Assembly: GCA_013396655.1 (NCBI GenBank)
Contig: WBMV01004379.1
Span: 852,597-916,596 of the forward strand
Direction of reading: 5' to 3'
Length of the DNA stretch: 64,000 nucleotides
From: Campylorhamphus procurvoides
Taxonomy: Eukaryota; Chordata; Aves; Passeriformes; Dendrocolaptidae
The notes below the pieces were generated by a model. That model did not search any database. It had not been told where the DNA came from and was given only the letters and a program-made list of their open reading frames with translations. Position numbers and translations under genes: made by a program. Of the stretch, positions 13,225 to 26,400 are shown in pieces. Numbering within the stretch: position 1 is the first letter of the stretch; every line of letters starts with the position of its first letter.

Positions 13225-13960
13225 ATCGAACCACCCTGCGTCTATTTGATAAAGACGAATATTGCTTTTTAAATAAATATAAAAACTCCGCTTCCTCCTT
13301 GGCGAGTTCATTTTGAGTCATTTTATCTCTTTCCTCCCCCTAGATTTTTCCCCAAATAATGTGATTAAGTGAGTCAGCGTTCTGCTTTCCCTGACAGCCT
13401 CTGGATTTAATTCAGTTTGAGGACTGTGACCTTTGACTCCTTTTTACTATACTAACCCAGCTAAGAGAACACTTAGCGATTTCTCCGCTTCCTACTGGGA
13501 GAGTATCTGGTGGGGGGTGAGGAGGGGGAGCAGGGGTGGAGGAGGGAGGAAGAGAAACAAACTTTCACATAAAATTATGGTATATGGATAATTGAGAAGT
13601 TTAAAAACATGAATCTAATTGTGCTGTCCCTTGAGAAGCAGATATTGAGCCATCCTATAAAAGGCTTGGAGTATCCCAATGGTGATTTATTGCTAAATCC
13701 TAGTATTTTTCAATACATTATAGTTTTTAAATTGTGTTTAAATTGAGTGTAGAAGAGCAGAGGCCATTAGGAGATGCAGAAATGATGATTATATTTAAAT
13801 ATTCATGCACGCAGTACCTTATTATTGAATCTGAACACTAACAAAATCAATATTAAGTGCGGTTTGACATGAATTTATTTATGAATTTCGACTTTCTAAG
13901 TACTGTATTTTTTCACTCAAAAATTGTGAGTATAATGTAGTAATGATATCAAAACAGAGT
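13225..13960. promoter_or_regulatory. Candidate conserved non-coding enhancer
   Basis: AT-rich, low-repeat sequence dense in transcription-factor words: a MEF2/GATA-like stretch at about 13,250-13,285, a MAF/AP-1 half site TGAGTCAGC at 13,370-13,378, and a nuclear-receptor DR1-like TGACCTTTGACT at 13,427-13,438. AT-rich unbroken text continues to about 13,960. There is no open frame of note. The texture resembles developmental enhancers near transcription-factor genes, and CASZ1 would be the natural target. Conservation was not measured. Confidence 0.35.
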
Positions 13961-16900
13961 GTCAGAGAGCATTAGCTGAGGAGGTTATAAACCTCCGTAT
14001 TACAGGGCCCCATATCGCCCTCAAAAGTGCTTAGTGCACAAAACCAAAATGTTTGGGGTTTGGTTTTTTTTTAAACACGTAAATACACACACGCACACAC
14101 ACACTCACTCAGAAATAGGAAGGAAATTCTCAGTCGGAAATTGCACTGCAGTGGCTTTGATTGCTCTCCGAGCCTGTTCAGGGACCAGGCGAACTGGGAT
14201 TTGAACAGACAGAACTGAATGGAGTGCTCTCGGCATGTGGTTTGTGGGGACACTTTGGCGCTCCGAGGGGAAGCTGGCAAAAAGAGAACAGCCCACAAGC
14301 ACGGGGTGTAGACAGGGTCCCAGCCAGAAAGGAACCAAAGACACCAGCCTGCACCAAGAGCCCGCAAGCCCTGCCCTATGCACAGGGTGGGATCACAGAA
14401 GGCAACACCAGTCACTATTCCTACTGGGAGAGTCCTGTGGTAAGCTGTGCTCCCATCGGTTGGCAGGTCAGACAGAGAAGGATGTCCCACTTCCCTTCAT
14501 AAATGTAATGTCAGCAAAGAGAACAGAAGCAGGCTGAAGGTCTCTTCTCATAAGCACTGTGCAATATGGCAGGTACCTTGAGCAGCTGTCATTCAAAATG
14601 GTGCAAACGTGAGAAAACTGGCTAGAAATTACCTCCCTTTGTCCTCTCAAAAAATATATTTCTATATTTTTCATGCTTCCTTTCTAAGGTATATCTCCAG
14701 CAGGATACTTGGTAATCGGGTTGGAACTTCCACAGGAGAGAGAAAGACAGCTTTTGAAAGCTTGGCACTGGTGCCACTCATTTACCCAGGACCACTTAAT
14801 GGCAATGTTGCAGCAATCCCCCTGCTTCACAGACTCCTTGTCCTTTCAATTCCAACATTGCTGCTCCATTACCATTGCCACCTCTGGACACCTGGTAGGT
14901 TTTTGATGGAGCTATCACTCCCTCCTGCTTAAATGAGCAGAGATTTCCGCTGTGGAAGACAGAAGCCTTTTTGGTAATGGGGGGGGGGGGAATAATTCAA
15001 ACTGAAGCCTTGACACAAGGGGACACAGGAGGGGCTTGGGCAGATCTATCTACAGATAAGTGATATATATTAAAAGCTACTGACCTTCCTTCCCCACCAA
15101 TTAATTCCAAATACGAGAAGAGTTTTGAAAATTTATTTGCTATTGACAAGAACCTGGACTGAGCCCTCCACATGCTGTATTGTGCATCCCCCTTTGAGCT
15201 CAGCCTTGGTTCAAAATGCCATAGAGCCCACAGGAGACCCTCACCCCACTTCTTTTCTTTAGTATAAAACACCCCTACCCTGACATCAGTCCCAATGGAA
15301 AGGGCTATCCTTTCCACTTGGGAGCCATATACCTGCAAGTGTCAGAGAACTTAAAGTAAGACAAACAATGTTGGTGTCTCTTGGTCCCGTCCATTGTCAG
15401 AAGCCCACAAAGGGCAGCAACAGATACTATGGCAGCAGGATTTCCTAGTCCTTGCTCTCTTTTGAGACAGATACAGAAAGGCAAACAGTCTGACTGAAGA
15501 GAAACATCATTCAGTTTTGTCTTTAATTTCAGACTGTAACCAGGAACCAATAACTACTGAATCCAACCCAAAGCCACACTGCCTTCAGTAGCACCAAGGG
15601 CCAGATAGCCAAAGAGCTAGCATTTACCCAGGCTCAAACATTTCACTTGAAGCAGACTGTTCAAGAGCACAGCCCAACATACTCAGAGTTTTCTCAGCTC
15701 TCCCAAATAACAAGTACTGGCAACCAAGAGCCAGGGATGCCAAGCAAACTGGACAGGAATGGTCTGCAGTCCTAAGGGAAATCTCTTCTGCTGGGAAGTC
15801 ACTTGGTAAGCCCTTCAGCAAAGTGAACATCATTCTGCAAAGTACAAGCTGGAGACAATACATCCCTGGAAATCCTTTTGGATACAGAATTTCTGCTCAG
15901 ATTAATCTTTCTTTCCTCCTTATTCTCAGGCTTGCCTCTCTCTTCTCTGCTCATGCTAGCATTTCCCAGTACAGCCTGCCAGGCTCTTAATGGATTGGCA
16001 ACGTTCTTCAGGGACTGGAATTGACACAGAAACACATGTAAAGTATCCCCTCTTGGAAGGGGTTTGATCATGGAGCACTGACATGATGGCAGATCACACT
16101 GCCTACACAGAGGCCACACACGGCAGGGCAAGCAGCAGCAAAAACATCACTCATTAAAATTAATTCCTTTCTCATTTTCATCTTAAAAGGAATACTCAGA
16201 TTTAGTGGTCTCAGCTGAGTCTCTGATGGATAGAGGTCTTCATTAACCAAGCCCAGCATACCCAGTTCGATTTGGTTTATACTCAGCAGAACGGATTCAT
16301 TCGGTGGCTTTTCCAGGAGTAAAAACCAGTGGAAGAGCCCAAAACTAGGGGACAGCATAGGAAAAGACTTTGTGGGCCACTCTGAAATCACTCTTATTGC
16401 AGACATCCACACTGCATCCACATCTCTTTGTTAAACCTAAAGTGAAGCTATAGGATTCCAAAGAACACAAAGCTCCAAGGAAAGCTCACCATCTGAAAGG
16501 CCTGAGATGTCTCAATCTGACTAGGAACCCAAGCAGCAACAGCATCTGGGTGTCAGGAGCTGAAGTCTTAATCAAAATCAGGGAATCACAGTACTGAAGA
16601 CAGCAAAAATGTATGTAAAAGACACATTTTCTATTATGTTTGCAACCCTGGAATCAAGTTTGGAATCAAGACTGGACAGTGTGTGTGCCAACATAGTGCC
16701 TTAACCACGAGATTAGGGTTCTGAACTCAAAGTGTACCCCTGGTAAGAGATGCAGGATAAAGGGCACTCAAGAGCTTTCAGTACCCAACCTTACTTGAAG
16801 CTTTTGGTAAAACCTTCCAGGTCTTCAAGAGCTACAGCTTCTATCAGTGCTACCTTCTGTGCTAAAGGACAGACAGATGCCTTGGGAGAGGACACCAGAC

Positions 16901-19900
16901 TGAAGTGTCACTGCTCTGATCCAGGTACAGCAATCCCACATTTCTCATGAGATCTCTTTCCCAGAAATGCTAAACACCATCTTGGAAACTCTGCACACAG
17001 GAGATGTCTAATGCTGGCATTATTTCTAACACTAACAACTCGTTAAGTTTTTCCACTATGCATCTGTATCAATATTTTAACACAACTGTTACAAGGAAAA
17101 TTGCTTTTTTTTGTGTGTCTGTGTCTCTTCCCTCCCCTCCTCTCTCATTAAATCAGCATGACAGATTTTAGCCTATTCCATAACTAAGTGAATATCTCGG
17201 AAATTTAAAATCCCCAAAGCACAGTGACGGGTTCTGAAAGGTTTCCAGTGGTGCAGAGTGTGAACATACTCAATGGGCTTCAATCGTTCCCTCCCCTTAT
17301 TGTAACTGCAAGCAGGATCAAAATAATGGGATCAACCCAAATCTCAGCAGGAGATAAAGAACCCAAAGCACAACTTACAACCATGACATTCAGCAGTGTG
17401 GCCACAAGAGAACTGATTTCTCAGGTAAGGTTACCTACACCAGTGCAACACCACCACTGAGTTTGATCTGATAACCTACAGCTGTCTCAGCCTGGTTTAA
17501 GAGGCAACAAGGAGTGGGGCAAGGGGGATCCATGATACTAAATGGAAGTCAGACATCAGGACATGGATTGCACAATCTATAGATAGAAAAGGAGTAAAAA
17601 AGGTCCACCTCAGATCACTTCCCACTATAAGCAGACCAGCCATTTACTGGTATTTGCAGATATGGCTAAAATGCATTAATGAAAGGTAATTGCTTCAGAA
17701 GATCAGTACAGACAAAATGCTCCATAGTGGGGGCAACAAGAAGAGTATTCTCAGAGCCAAGGGGGAAGAAATTATTGGGGAACTGATAGAAAAAAACAAA
17801 CTAAGAAGGAACTGGAGGTCTTTTACATGGAATATTCACCAGCATTTTTAAGAGGTGGGTGGTGGAGAAAGTGCTATCACCAAGGAAAAAAAACCCAAAC
17901 CCTCTTTTCCAGTAAATCGATGTATTTTGCTCTAATTTTATTAGGAATATAAAAGGAGCCTTTAGAAAAGTGCTTAGAGAGCAGAAAGAAAAAAAGAAGA
18001 GATAGGGAAGGCTAGCAGTGGAAACATTAGTCTGTCTGTATTAGGAATCCCATACTCACATTTTATTGTTACTGTCAGGATGCAAAAGGCAGCGCTTAAA
18101 ACAAAATAATACATAATGTATTACAGGGGCATAAACATCAGCAGTCATTTTTATTTTAAAAAGAAAATGCAAAAAAAATGGAGATAGCTTGCAAGTGAGG
18201 GATCCAGGCGCAGCATTTATATCTGTGTCCACTGAGATAATCAAAAAGGTATTAGAGCAGCTGATGGAAGAGGGTACCACAAAGGGCTCCTCAGCAGTTT
18301 ACCACTGTTCTCATTACAAGGTGGCTGTGGAAGCTTGTTCAAAGAAATCATGGGGTCAGTTTTTAGGCTGGGTGGGAATTTACTCCAGCTCTAAAGATGA
18401 GACAATATTTAGGGAAATAAACTCCATACTTTCGAATAAGTAGTAAACAAAATGGGTTTTGTACATTTGCGCACATTTTAGGAGAGAGAGAGGGAGGCTG
18501 CAGAAATAAGGAGTCACTTTTGTTTTCCAGCCAGGTCTTTTCAGCCATTACTTTTTTGGGATGCTTGCCTTATCTATGTTGACTTCTGCTTTTAAAAAGT
18601 TAGTTCTTTTGGTCTCTGCACAGCACACCTAAATCCTGGAGTCTCAGCCCAGCATCTTTTGTCACTGCCATAATATAAGTAAACAAGCTTTAGGATACCT
18701 GCCTGGCACAGGAGTAAGCAACGTACGTGCCATCTCTCCTGCTTGATGGGTCTACTGGGGGAAAGGAGGGTCTCTACTCACAGGGCCTATACGTATCTCA
18801 GTCAGCTTCCAGCAGAGACTGTCCATGCTCCATGGGTCCCTTCCCAACCTCATGTTAGCTACATTCCACTGCTGCCCTGCTTTCCATCCCCTTCACAGAC
18901 AGGGCTCAGTCCTGCCATGCTTGGGCTCCTAAGCCGAGCAAACTGCACAGCTGGCCCCATCTGCCTTCTTCAGCCTCTGCTTCCAACACTGTCTGCTCAG
19001 CAGGAAGAGGGGACTCCTTTTCTATTAGGAAGTTTCTGGAGCCACCTGCTTCTGAGACCAGTCCTAAAGTCAGGAATACAAAGAAAACCACCCGAGTGGA
19101 AAGGGCAGGTGAGCTGCAATAAAGTAGCACTACAGGGGGAATGAAAGAGATTTTAAATACAGAAAATATCTCCTTTAAATATTTCAGCTGACAGCTGGAT
19201 CTAACACCCCCCAGAACAGCTGGATCTTCCTCTTAAAGAAAAAACCCAGTTCTCCCCTCCCATTCCCTGTGATACTCTGAAGGCCTCAGGGGGTACTTGA
19301 TCCCCGTTTCCCTCTCTGGTTGTACTGCTTTTGTCACAACATATGCACACTAACATGGCACAGCCACAGTCTGCTGATGGGATGATGTCGAGAGGATGTG
19401 ACTGCTGGTGGCCTGTGTAGTCATTCGGAGGACAGGGAAAGAGGAAAGGGGAGGCAGATTGGCCAGATTGGCTGGGAGAAGGTAGGTAAAGAACGAGATG
19501 AGCAGAAAATAAAGAACAAGCAAGTTCAGGAATGGAACAAGATTAGGGAAAATAGGAAGTAAAAATGCAATGATCTGGCTTTTTAACTGTCACGATAAAC
19601 TACAGTGTATCCATCTGCCAGAGCCTGTCCTATTTACTCTGCAAATATAAGTGGGGCAAAGCATATCTACCACAGAGCAAAAACAGAGGTGTTAAAAAAA
19701 TTTAAATAAATCAAATTTACTCTCTTTCAAATAATCTGGAAACAAGGGTTTGCTCCAGGAGCCAGGAATTATTGAGAACCAAAGTTTAGAAATCCCTTAA
19801 GGAAATGATATGCATCAGAAATTGATGAATTAAGGAGTTCTACAGTTCTGGAGGACTTGCTCTTGACAACTGGAGAGGAGTTAACATCTGAAGCTGGGTT

Positions 19901-22900
19901 TCATCCCCAACTATGTCACTCGTTTCACTTCTCAGCACCTGAGATTAGCTACAATGCTTAACAGCTTCACCAAAATGAATACGGATATTGCTCTTAAAAT
20001 GAGGACTCTGGAGATGATCAGCATTAGTGGGACTCAGCGGTGTGTTTGTCTTTCATACGAGGACAGGAAGAGGGAATTTGCTGATTTCAGGCAGTCTTAG
20101 AGGCTACTAGTTCCTAGAATGAAAATAATTGTGTGCATGCCAGAATCCTCTGTTTGGGAGAGAACTGTGGGTGATAAATCAGAGCAAGGATACACTGATG
20201 GAACTAGCTGCTGGACAGGGCTGCTTTATGAGAAACTGCTTCAGGTCAGGCCTGAAGGGCACAGAGAGCTGTTCAGAGAAGAGCTTGCTGTGCATCTGTT
20301 TGAGTAGCCCTTGCAGTTTCTTTCATCTCACTAAAATTTACACTGTTTAGAGAAAAAAAAAGGAAAAAGGAAATCCCAAAGAATAAATTATGAATTGTAC
20401 ATCTTGTGAAAATTCTGCCCACAGCCCAGAAGATAATCTTCCCCTCCCTCCCCTCATGCCAGCTCGTGTCTGTGACATATTTCCACTTCATAAATCTCTT
20501 CCTTGATTGAGAGGCAGATCTGGGAAGCAGCCCCTGGGGGAAACAGTTCCTGAAAAGCCTGTGTACCAAGCCAGAGGCATCTTCTCATTGAGGTACAAAG
20601 CAAGTAAAGGCCTCAGACTCACTGCAACTGCACGAGGGTTCTTGGCACCATCTAGTGCCAAGAAAAGAGACTACGGAAATCATGCTGGACATGGGGAGGA
20701 GAGGTGCTGGAGGAAACCTGGGAGAATCTGCTTTGGCAGTAGTGGCAGCTCTGCTAGCACAAGGATACAGAAGCAAATGCTTGCCATCTCCACATGCTCT
20801 TTGTACAGGGGATTCTTCCTTGTAGCAAATAAGGCAGAGGTGATGTTACCTCATGTAGGGAAGGCGTTACAGAAGCTCCCTGGAGGACATCAGCTGATGT
20901 CCTTCATGGCAGCTTTGCTAGTACCGTGGGGCAGTGCACACCAAGACTGCATACCCCCCCTTGCTGTCCTGCAGATGGCAGTGGGATGGCCAGTGATGGC
21001 TTCCAGAGAGCAGGCCAAAATTGGGAACCCTCTGAGGAATCCTAAAACCCTGAGCTGCAAATGAAGTTGCACTAAAGGAATATGGAAGATGACATAAAGT
21101 AATACCAAGGCCACTTGATATTGTATGAAAATGGGTCTGACAGAGGGTGTAACTATCACTTTATGAGCAAAGGAAAGTCCTTCATCAGAGTTCATTACTC
21201 ATCCACTTCCCTCCTCTCCTGTACAGCAAGAAGAGTAAACAGTCGCCCAAGTTACACAAAACAATCAGCATTTAAAACAAAACAATGCTTCTTGTTTTTC
21301 AAGTTTTCCTGAAGCCACCTCCCTTCCTGTCCAGGCTCATCACCTTTCATTGTTCCTGAACACAGCCATCACCACCAGGCACATGGAACTGCAATGATAC
21401 CAAAGCCCAGCACTGAACCTCTAAGAAAGTTAGCACCTGAAAAAGGCTACTGTCTTGTGACACTGACAAACTTGGGCATGTGTATTTTGGAAGACTACAA
21501 CCACCACTCCTGTCTGCAGTCCTCAGAAATCAAGTGAAGGAATCAATGAACTATCCAGGAGTAATGCTCTCAAATCAACTTAGCTCTTCATCTTTCTAAG
21601 GGAAGCAAGCCAAGGACCATGCTGAAACCTTAACCACAGGGCCCAGCCACTCTGTGGACACTGAATATGCCAGGGCAGTTTCCCAAAAAGCAGGTGTTAG
21701 CTTTGGCATCCTTGGCCAGTATTTACGTTCCTCTTTGCTGTTACAAAGCAGCCTTTCCATGCAGTTAAGAGCCAGATCCCCAGGGGAATGCAGGCACCTA
21801 GTTCCAATTTCATTGGGAAGAAGATGTCTCTGTACCTCTGAACCTGGACTACTGCACTTCAGGATCCCTGGCAGGCAAATGGGTGTGGAAGAGTTTAAAG
21901 CCTGTTTCTACCCTGTCTTGAAATTCGTGTTATTGTTCATTCCATATAAAGCAGTTCTGAAAAGCTCCCAAGCCAAAACTCCCTGCTTGCACAACAGAGT
22001 AATGATTTACATTCCCTTTGCCAAGATGCAAATGAGACCTTGTGGTGCAAGGAAGCAATGAGATCCAGACCTTGTGACAGTTAAATGGGAAATCACTGCC
22101 ATGGCAAGGATCAGACAATGTGGGTACAGTCCTGTTACCAGAAATGTTCAGCACTGGAAACATGCAGCACAGTGCAACAGCATCCACTCTGCAGTCCTGT
22201 CTCCTTTAAAGACACGGACACATGCAGTTTTGAAGTGCTTTAAGCAGCTAATTAGGGTGTCTTCCCCTCCTTTATCCCACAAGATGATAATTGCATTATA
22301 AAAATGAATATGTAACTAAGCAGAAACCACAGGAGCGGTGATGGCAGAAAAGGAGATGGAACCAGCAGCAGCCTCACTCCACAGTCACAGGTGGAAGCCC
22401 TCACATTAGAGAGACTTGCGCTCCAGTGCGGTTTCTGGAGCTGTGGGGAGGAAAACCTCGAAAAAGCCCCACATCATTTAGAGTCACAAGAGTCAGCGAA
22501 TGGTTTAGTGCTTAAACAATCGATGTCAGGAAGGGAGAAGATCCGTGAGAGTGAGTCTGCCTCTTGCTCTCCCTGCATACATCTCCCCAGAATGTCTACA
22601 GTCATCAGGATAATTTAGAATGGAAAAAAAAAAGACAGACTTGGCTTGGCCTAACTGGGGCTATCACTGTAATTGTGGAAGGAAGTGAGAACACACCAGC
22701 AGGGCCCCAGGGAGAAAAGAGCAAAGTGAGGGGAATGGAGACTGTATTTGTGGGACCCCGTGAAGCTGCAGAAGTGTCAGAGAGCAACACAGTGATGCCT
22801 GAGGGTGGAGCAGAGATAAGGCAGTTAGAGCCTCCTGCAACAGCAAATCGCAAAGGATCTGAGCTTGGAGCACATCCCCACAGCCAGCACACTCCTGGGT

Positions 22901-23090
22901 TCCCTCAGTAGCTAACACCATGGATGACCAGGTAACTGGGCACATTCTCTACACATTTCAAAAGAGAGTTATCCTTGTAAATAGCTGGAGATGATAAATA
23001 TCTTTATACTTTCAGAGAGGAAAGTGGGGACTCTTCCTACCGCCAGTTTTTCTCTGCCCCCTGCGGAACACAGGCAGCTTCTATTCTACC
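13961..23090. other. Gene-free stretch
   Basis: No gene is recognised across about 9 kb. Minor items are a short CA-type run at about 14,085-14,106, a 12-G homopolymer at 14,979-14,990 and a perfect 10-bp inverted repeat at 20,639-20,664. Open frames of 60-185 codons occur on both strands, but none has a recognisable domain. Confidence 0.5.
20639..20664. repeat. Perfect 10-bp inverted repeat
   Basis: Arms TTCTTGGCAC (20,639-20,648) and GTGCCAAGAA (20,655-20,664) are exact reverse complements around a 6-base loop. They contain TTGGC and GCCAA half sites of the NFI type, but the half-site spacing is 10 rather than the canonical 5. It could be a fortuitous hairpin or a variant NFI dimer site. 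Confidence 0.5.
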
Positions 23091-23099
23091 AGTCCATTC

Positions 23100-23490
23100 T
23101 TCCACATCCAGTGCATTATTATGAACCCTCCAGCACACACAGCTAATTAGGGAAAATATCCTTTCTAGCAATTTAAATGATTTTGGCATTTTCAGGAGGG
23201 CACATGTAATATTCAAATTACTTCCACTCTGCGCTGCCTTGTCTTGCCTGGCTCATCTTCCCAGGTGAATTTGTAGTCTCTGAAATGCTCTAATTTCCCA
23301 CACAAGCCATGTCAAATATAATTTTGGTGCAAAGTTGGTAATTATACGTAACATCAGTCTGATGTTAAAAACACTGAAAAATTTAGCAAGAAGAGACGAA
23401 TGGAGAGACACAAGTCTGAGACCAAGGAACGAAAGGCGTGCGGCCCCCTTAGTATTTGCGCTCGTTAATTAATAATAGCATGTTTTCAGG
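23100..23490. promoter_or_regulatory. Candidate conserved non-coding element
   Basis: AT-rich, non-repetitive stretch with many homeodomain-type TAATTA/TAATTT words (about 23,140, 23,337 and 23,465) and no open frame. It resembles a conserved enhancer more than its surroundings do. No alignment was available, so this is pattern judgement only. Confidence 0.3.
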
Positions 23491-26400
23491 AACTGAAAGG
23501 ATGTGTTTCCTGAACTGACTGGAATTCACTTATGTCCCAATTACATTGTCTCAGTGAAGAACTTCGGTCAGGTCTCGCTGAAGAGCCGCAGCTAAACCAA
23601 ACCCAAAATCCAGACTCCCCACTCAGTCCATCACAGCTGCAGGGGTATGGAAAGGAGCAGAAACCTCACCACAGGGCTCAAACCCAGAGATCTGATTGTC
23701 TCCTCCTCTGCCACCCCTGCTGCAAACCCCTCTGGATGTAGTCAAACAGATTTGCATCAGTGAGTCACCAAGTGCATGGATATGTATTAGAATAAGTGTA
23801 ATTATAACTGCTGGCCCCAAAGTATTGGGCAAACATTTTAACAGACTTGTTTCCTCGGCTCCAAAGAGAAGAACTAACATGGAGAGTGAATTATCTGACC
23901 CCATCATCAACCCTTCCCTAAGGATGCCTGGTCTGCCTGTTTCAAAGCAGATCCCACCCCAGCCTGCTTTTTGACACCATTATCCCAGCACACTGGCTGC
24001 CTGTTAAAAAATAGTTGAGAATTCCTGAGTTAACCCATTCCATTCCGAAATCCATGAATGCAGTAACTGCTGGGAACCAACCACTGAGTCTTTTGCTCTG
24101 ACATTGTTGCTCCAGGTAGTCTATTCCTGGTGTTAATGCATTATGGAAAGGAAAACCCAGGCACATCATCATCACTATGTGAACAGCAGTTTCTGGCTGA
24201 TGTGAGAACTTGGACCACAGTTGGTGAGGAAAACTTGCTTTATTTGGATCCTGAAGGCTTTATGCCAATAGTGAAGAACCATAATAAAAGGCTTGGTCAT
24301 ACATGCAAGGCCAGTACACCCAAGCAAGGACTTGACCCTAAAGAATAAGAGCCATTGATTAAAAGCTATTAATTCAGAGGAATGAGGTTTTTAAGAACTG
24401 ATGAGGTCTCAAAGAAACTTGAAGCTCCTGGACATAAGTAAACCCCACTTCTACCCTATTTTAGCCATTGTGTGCCTGTATACAGGGATTCCAGACCTAG
24501 CCTTGAATTTCAGTCTTTGTGTTTAGTGTCACACTCCTCTCCGTCTTTCTTCAGTCCCACATTAAAGGAAGAAATCCCTAGTTTTGGAGAATGAACACTC
24601 CCTGGCTTTTCAGCTCACTCCATCTACTCAAAATCAGTACTCACTTCTCTTACCCTTTTTCAGTCTCTTGAGTTTGTGCTGCTCATTTAGCTGCGGCTGG
24701 CTATGCATAAACAGAAAATCCATCATGCTCAGACCACATGGGCCAGAAAAACCCAGAAACTTTCACCACAGCTTTATGGAGCCCTTAAGACCCTCAGATA
24801 AAAGCAGCTTTCTAAATGTAAAGAGTGGTTCTGCAAGGCTTTTCCCTCTCACTCTGAAATGATAATGTGCAAGAGTAGAATAGGAAAAGATGACATTTGA
24901 CCTCTGATTTCCCAAGTGCTATCTAGCTTTCCTTGCCATTTTGAATCAGGTCTCCAATGGAAGGCCAGGATGTGGCGAGGTAGCTGTATGAATAAATATT
25001 CCTTTGCTGCCATGGCAATGATGCAAACAGAGCAGAGCACATGCCAAAGGAAGTTGTCATAAATCACAACTTGGTCAATTCTGTTTAGTTTCTAAGCAAG
25101 GGTTACACAAACTGGTTGGAAAGGGCTTCACAAAGGAGCCAATTTTCATCTTCAGGAAAGTAAAATGTTTTCTCTCTTTAGTGCACTGTTTTACAGATTA
25201 TTTAGTTTTCTCTCAACCATCCTCAGGCCCAAAAGACTCTAATTTCAGAAACGTCCCCTACTTCCACGGTAGCTCAAACTCTGCTGCGGTCTTTGGAATG
25301 TAAAGGGTAAGACCAAACCCCAGTGCTCAAATATTTTTTTTCATGTGTCACTTAACAAAGAATCAAATAGATCCAGCACAGAGACGCTTACCTTCGGAGA
25401 TAGACCTTATCCAGGATTCTGTAGGGTGAGCTAAGAATGTGGAATACGTATTTTCAGAGATCACCCTCTCCTGTCCCACTGGACTTTCCAGTAAGGAAAT
25501 GGTCTTTACAAGTCTGCAGCACTTCCCACTGTCCCACTGATGGAGCAGGACAGTATTCTCTGGTGCAAATAGGTATTTCTGTGACTCTTATGCCTACAAA
25601 CTCCTTTCTTTTGTGACTGAGACAACAAACTGGGGACTTTGCTCTTCCCACTGGAGAATGAAACTTCTACGCTTAACACCATTCAACCACCACCAGCAGC
25701 AAAATGAAATCCAGCTTGTCCTTTGACAGCTATTTTGGTTTTGTGGGCTACGATCACTGAATTGCTTGGGAAAGGGGAAGGAAGACGTTCTGCTCTATCA
25801 CTTGAGAAGCTGCACCCTCAGACTGCTTTACAAGGGACCCACTTGGCAACACTCACCCATGCGTGGCTCTGTTACTGCATGGGGTGGCCAGTGAGCAAAA
25901 CTCACTGCAAACCTTGCTGAGGCCTGTCAACACTGCATCTCATCTGGGCTAATGTAAACCAGAAACTCACCCTCCGCGGGAAGGGTCAGATAGAGTTGTA
26001 AAGCACCAGAGTGTTGACAGGGTCTCCAGCAACATGCTCCTGTTGTATCATTAGGTCCATATTCCCTGCATCTCACTGCTCCTGGATGGTGCCTTGGTTC
26101 CTTCTGATGCCAGAGATGCTCTGCAGGCAGACACAGGCTTCTCTCCAGTTCACCCAATTCCAGTCTGCCCAACTCCTCCCACTAAACTCCACATTTTACA
26201 CCTATCTAAGAGAGTGTAAAACTCTACCCAGTCAAAATAGTGGAACATTTGTCCTTCAGTTGCCTGATGTTTAGGGGCACAAAGCAAGAAAGGATTTGGC
26301 TTATGAGCCCCTCCTGGTTTGCCAGCCCCTCCAGCCAGTGGGGCAGATATAACAGGACAGAATAATTTTGTAGGCTAAGCAGAAACCTCCTGTCCCAAAG

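Noticed and set aside
19885..19990. Possible SINE remnant
   Set aside because: Vague similarity to a tRNA-SINE head without a core or tail.
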